NCBI GenBank assembly: GCA_963791595.1
Contig: CAWBTF010000014.1
Location: 729,181-793,180 of the forward strand
Length of the DNA stretch: 64,000 nucleotides
Source of the DNA: JAEMQF01 sp963791595
GTDB taxonomy: Bacteria; Pseudomonadota; Gammaproteobacteria; Burkholderiales; Burkholderiaceae_C
Reading direction: 5' to 3'
Part shown: in pieces, positions 62,078 to 64,000 of the stretch
How the letters are laid out: every line of letters starts with the position of its first letter
How positions within the stretch are numbered: the first letter of the stretch is position 1
The notes under the pieces: model-generated
What the model was told of the DNA's origin: nothing
What the model saw: only the letters and a program-made list of their open reading frames with translations
Database searches by the model: none
Position numbers and translations under genes: made by a program

Positions 62078-63204
62078 TCAGGTCGCCCCCGCCGGCGTGG
62101 ACTGTGTTGCGAGTTCGCGGACCTTGCGCACCATCTCCCACGCCGTGACATAGTGCAGCTCGCAGCCTCGCGGTCTCGGTACTGGCGTTCGAGCTCGGTC
62201 CACAGCGCTGGAACCCTGCGCCCCGAACAGCATCTCGATCGAGCGCTCGGTGGCGCCGTGGGTGTGCACCTTGATGAAGACATGCTCCTCGGCGCCCTGA
62301 CCGCGACGTGCCAGCGGCCCCACAGCGCCACGCGATGCGCGCTGGGCGGGGCGTCGTCCGAGAGCTCGGCGCTTTCGATGCGCGGCAGGAGGCCGAACTT
62401 GCCCTCCTTCCAGTTGAGCGTCAGCGGACCCTGGACCATCAGCAGCTCGCCCGGCTCGCCCCACTGCCCGACCGCGGCGTCGCGGCCGGTGTCGTGCGAC
62501 TTGCGGCAGCCCGCCTGCCCGCGCGCGAAGTAGATCGAGTTGATCTTGCGGTTTGCGTATCGCTCGGCGCGGAAGGCATCGTCATGTCCACGCGGCAACC
62601 GGTTTCCACCAGCACGTCCAGCTCGTCGTCCACACCGCACCAGCGGCCGTCCGGCCGCGAGTTGTCGAGCGCCCAGTTGCCGTGGATGAAGGCGTAGACG
62701 ATCTGTCCCGTTTCGTCCTTCCGCAACAGGCCGTGGCGTCGTGCAGCAGGTGAACGAACGGCGTAGCGATGGCGCGAAGGTTGTCAGCCGTGTCCCCATC
62801 GTGGTGGAGGTGGACCTCGACGTCCCCGAGTCCCGGCGCGCACAGGCTGCACTGGTCGAGCAGTTCCGCGTCATATTCCTCGTGGGTAGAAGAAGGAGTG
62901 CTCAGGCGGCCGGCCCTCGTTGTCGCGGTGCCAGCACGCCGGGTATTTCTGGACCCACCCGCGACCCGCCGGTGCGCCCGCTCGCGGTCCTGGGTGCCGC
63001 CGTAGGGCTCGTAGTGGTCGGCGAAGCAGAAGTCGACGTGGCGGATCGGCGCCGCTGCCCGCGCCATGCACCACGGCGTCTGTTGCGCAGGTCTCGCCGA
63101 GCCCGCAGGTCGGTGCCGTCTGCGCCGACGCGCGCCAAGGCCCAGCCGCCGGTGCGCTGCCGGTAGGCGGCCGGCGCGGAGGGCCGAGCCGGCGTCGCGC
63201 TCAT
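62078..63204 (-). pseudogene. Conserved EPS-locus protein of unknown function, frameshifted
   Basis: Pieces in different frames assemble into one protein of about 375 residues from ATG 63204. In order they are a short N-terminus with GGWALARVGADGTDL, HVDFCFADHYEPYGG, HSFFYP, GLGDVEVHLHHDGDTADNL, YAFIHGNWALDNSRPDGRW, TGCRVDMTMPSAP, INSIYFARGQAG, LLMVQGPLTLNWKEGKFGLL and VFIKVHTHGATERS, ending ELATQSTPAGAT. Similar proteins occur in EPS gene clusters. Several His/Asp clusters suggest a metal-dependent, deacetylase-like fold, but no function is known to me. Confidence 0.6.
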
Positions 63205-64000
63205 CGCTGACCTTCTACCACTGGTACATACTCGTAGCCGTGGCGACGCAGGCCGAGACAGTGCCACAAGTGCATCGCAAGACTGGAGCAGGCACATCTA
63301 CAGGGCGATGCGGCATCGCGCCAGTTGCCGGCGCCTGCCGAGCCGACCCACGCAGGCGCATGGTCGACGCCAGCTTGTCGGCGGTCGACGTGAGCTGGTT
63401 GAAGCGCTCGAGGTCAGGCGGGGAGGACCGGCGCGCCAGCATCAGCGCCCAGAAGACTGCACCGCCGGCCAGCGCAGCACCTTGTGCGACGGGTGAGCGT
63501 GGCGAAGGTCACCGTGCTGGCCCAGGAGGCGCCGCGCTGGCGCCTGGTGCTGTCAGAACCGCCGCTCACCGTGCGCACCTTAGCAGTGAAGATCGTCTTC
63601 AGTCTTGATTCGAGGCACATGCTGCGTGCGGGAGCGCGCGGCCGGTTTCCGTCCCGGACGCGGGTCTGGACTTCAGCCCGCCAGTTCAAGCATTGATCGC
63701 GGTGTGGTGACTTGATAAGCAGCTCGTCCAAGTAGTTTGGTCCAGCGCGCGGCGGATCGCCGAAGATTCACCGTCCGCCATCGTGATCAAGCCAGCCGCT
63801 CTCCGCGGGGGTGACACCGGGTGGTGGCTCCAATGCCAGAGCCGTCGCCCGCGCCGGATTCGCGGTCGGCCGATGCGTGAAGATCTGCCTCAGCCCGCGC
63901 ACGCCGCCGCGCGGTCAGGGCGAATCGTCGACCGGCTTCGCGCCAAGGCGTCGAGCGTGGAACTCGTCTCCGCGTCTGAGAGCGCGACGATCTGCGACGT
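63205..64000. other. Unassigned region at the right edge
   Basis: No intact gene can be supported here. On the minus strand, short runs such as AVFWALMLARRSSPP, then LERFNQLTSTADKLASTMRL, look like real coding sequence of a membrane-linked protein, but the frame is broken many times and the family cannot be named. The dense frameshifts of 60-63 kb continue into this stretch. Confidence 0.4.

Noticed and set aside
1..64000. tRNA, rRNA, CRISPR or prophage features
   Set aside because: I saw no cloverleaf-like tRNA gene, no rRNA sequence, no regularly spaced repeats and no phage structural or integrase genes.

Overview
The window is GC-rich, almost fully coding DNA from a betaproteobacterium, most likely a Burkholderiales member. 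The taxonomic call rests on gene content: a betaproteobacterial general porin, Coq7-type ubiquinone hydroxylase, a type II secretion (T2SS) cluster with gspC divergent from gspG, an exopolysaccharide (EPS) locus of the PEP-CTERM/exosortase-associated kind, and livGHMKF-plus-acyl-CoA-ligase architecture. No rRNA, tRNA or CRISPR array was seen.

1-5.3 kb: a decayed IS1634-like element lies between two copies of a 247-bp repeat that carries the 3' ends of xthA and cobT. Only the right-hand cobT is intact. ilvA follows, and then a probable small RNA gene (own promoter, C-rich hairpin loop, intrinsic terminator). 5.3-8.6 kb: OsmC-like protein, coq7, a frameshifted porin and a DUF3047 lipoprotein. 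8.7-14.3 kb: a dipeptide-type ABC importer (two permeases, two ATPases, no binding protein), then tldD. 14.4-15.7 kb: aroG behind a transcription attenuator with a Phe/Tyr/Trp-rich leader peptide. 15.8-25.2 kb: EF-hand protein, corrinoid adenosyltransferase, FAD-linked D-lactate dehydrogenase-like protein, htpG, srkA-like kinase, DUF2726 protein, rplM-rpsI, a coiled-coil membrane protein, bactofilin and erpA. 25.2-30.6 kb: anmK and an M23 peptidase, divergent from tyrS, a small exported protein and a CDF metal exporter.

30.6-40.2 kb: one long minus-strand operon (AMP-forming ligase, livG, livH, livM, livK, livF, a 90-residue protein, PaaK-like ligase) opposite a Crp/Fnr regulator. Together these look like a module that imports a carboxylic acid and activates it as a CoA thioester. 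40.3-42.3 kb: cN-I-type nucleotidase and a Lon-like AAA+ ATPase without a protease domain. 42.4-54.05 kb: complete T2SS core genes gspF, E, D, N, M, L, K, J, I, H, G on the minus strand and gspC on the plus strand; gspD has one frameshift. 54.05-64 kb: an EPS locus with two polysaccharide deacetylases, a secreted beta-helix protein, a CapK-like adenylating enzyme, three glycosyltransferases and a conserved protein of unknown function.

Single-base frameshifts occur in the porin, livM and gspD and become dense after 60 kb. Family-conserved sequence simply hops frame there, so indel errors in the assembly are at least as likely as gene decay. The last 800 bases cannot be assigned.
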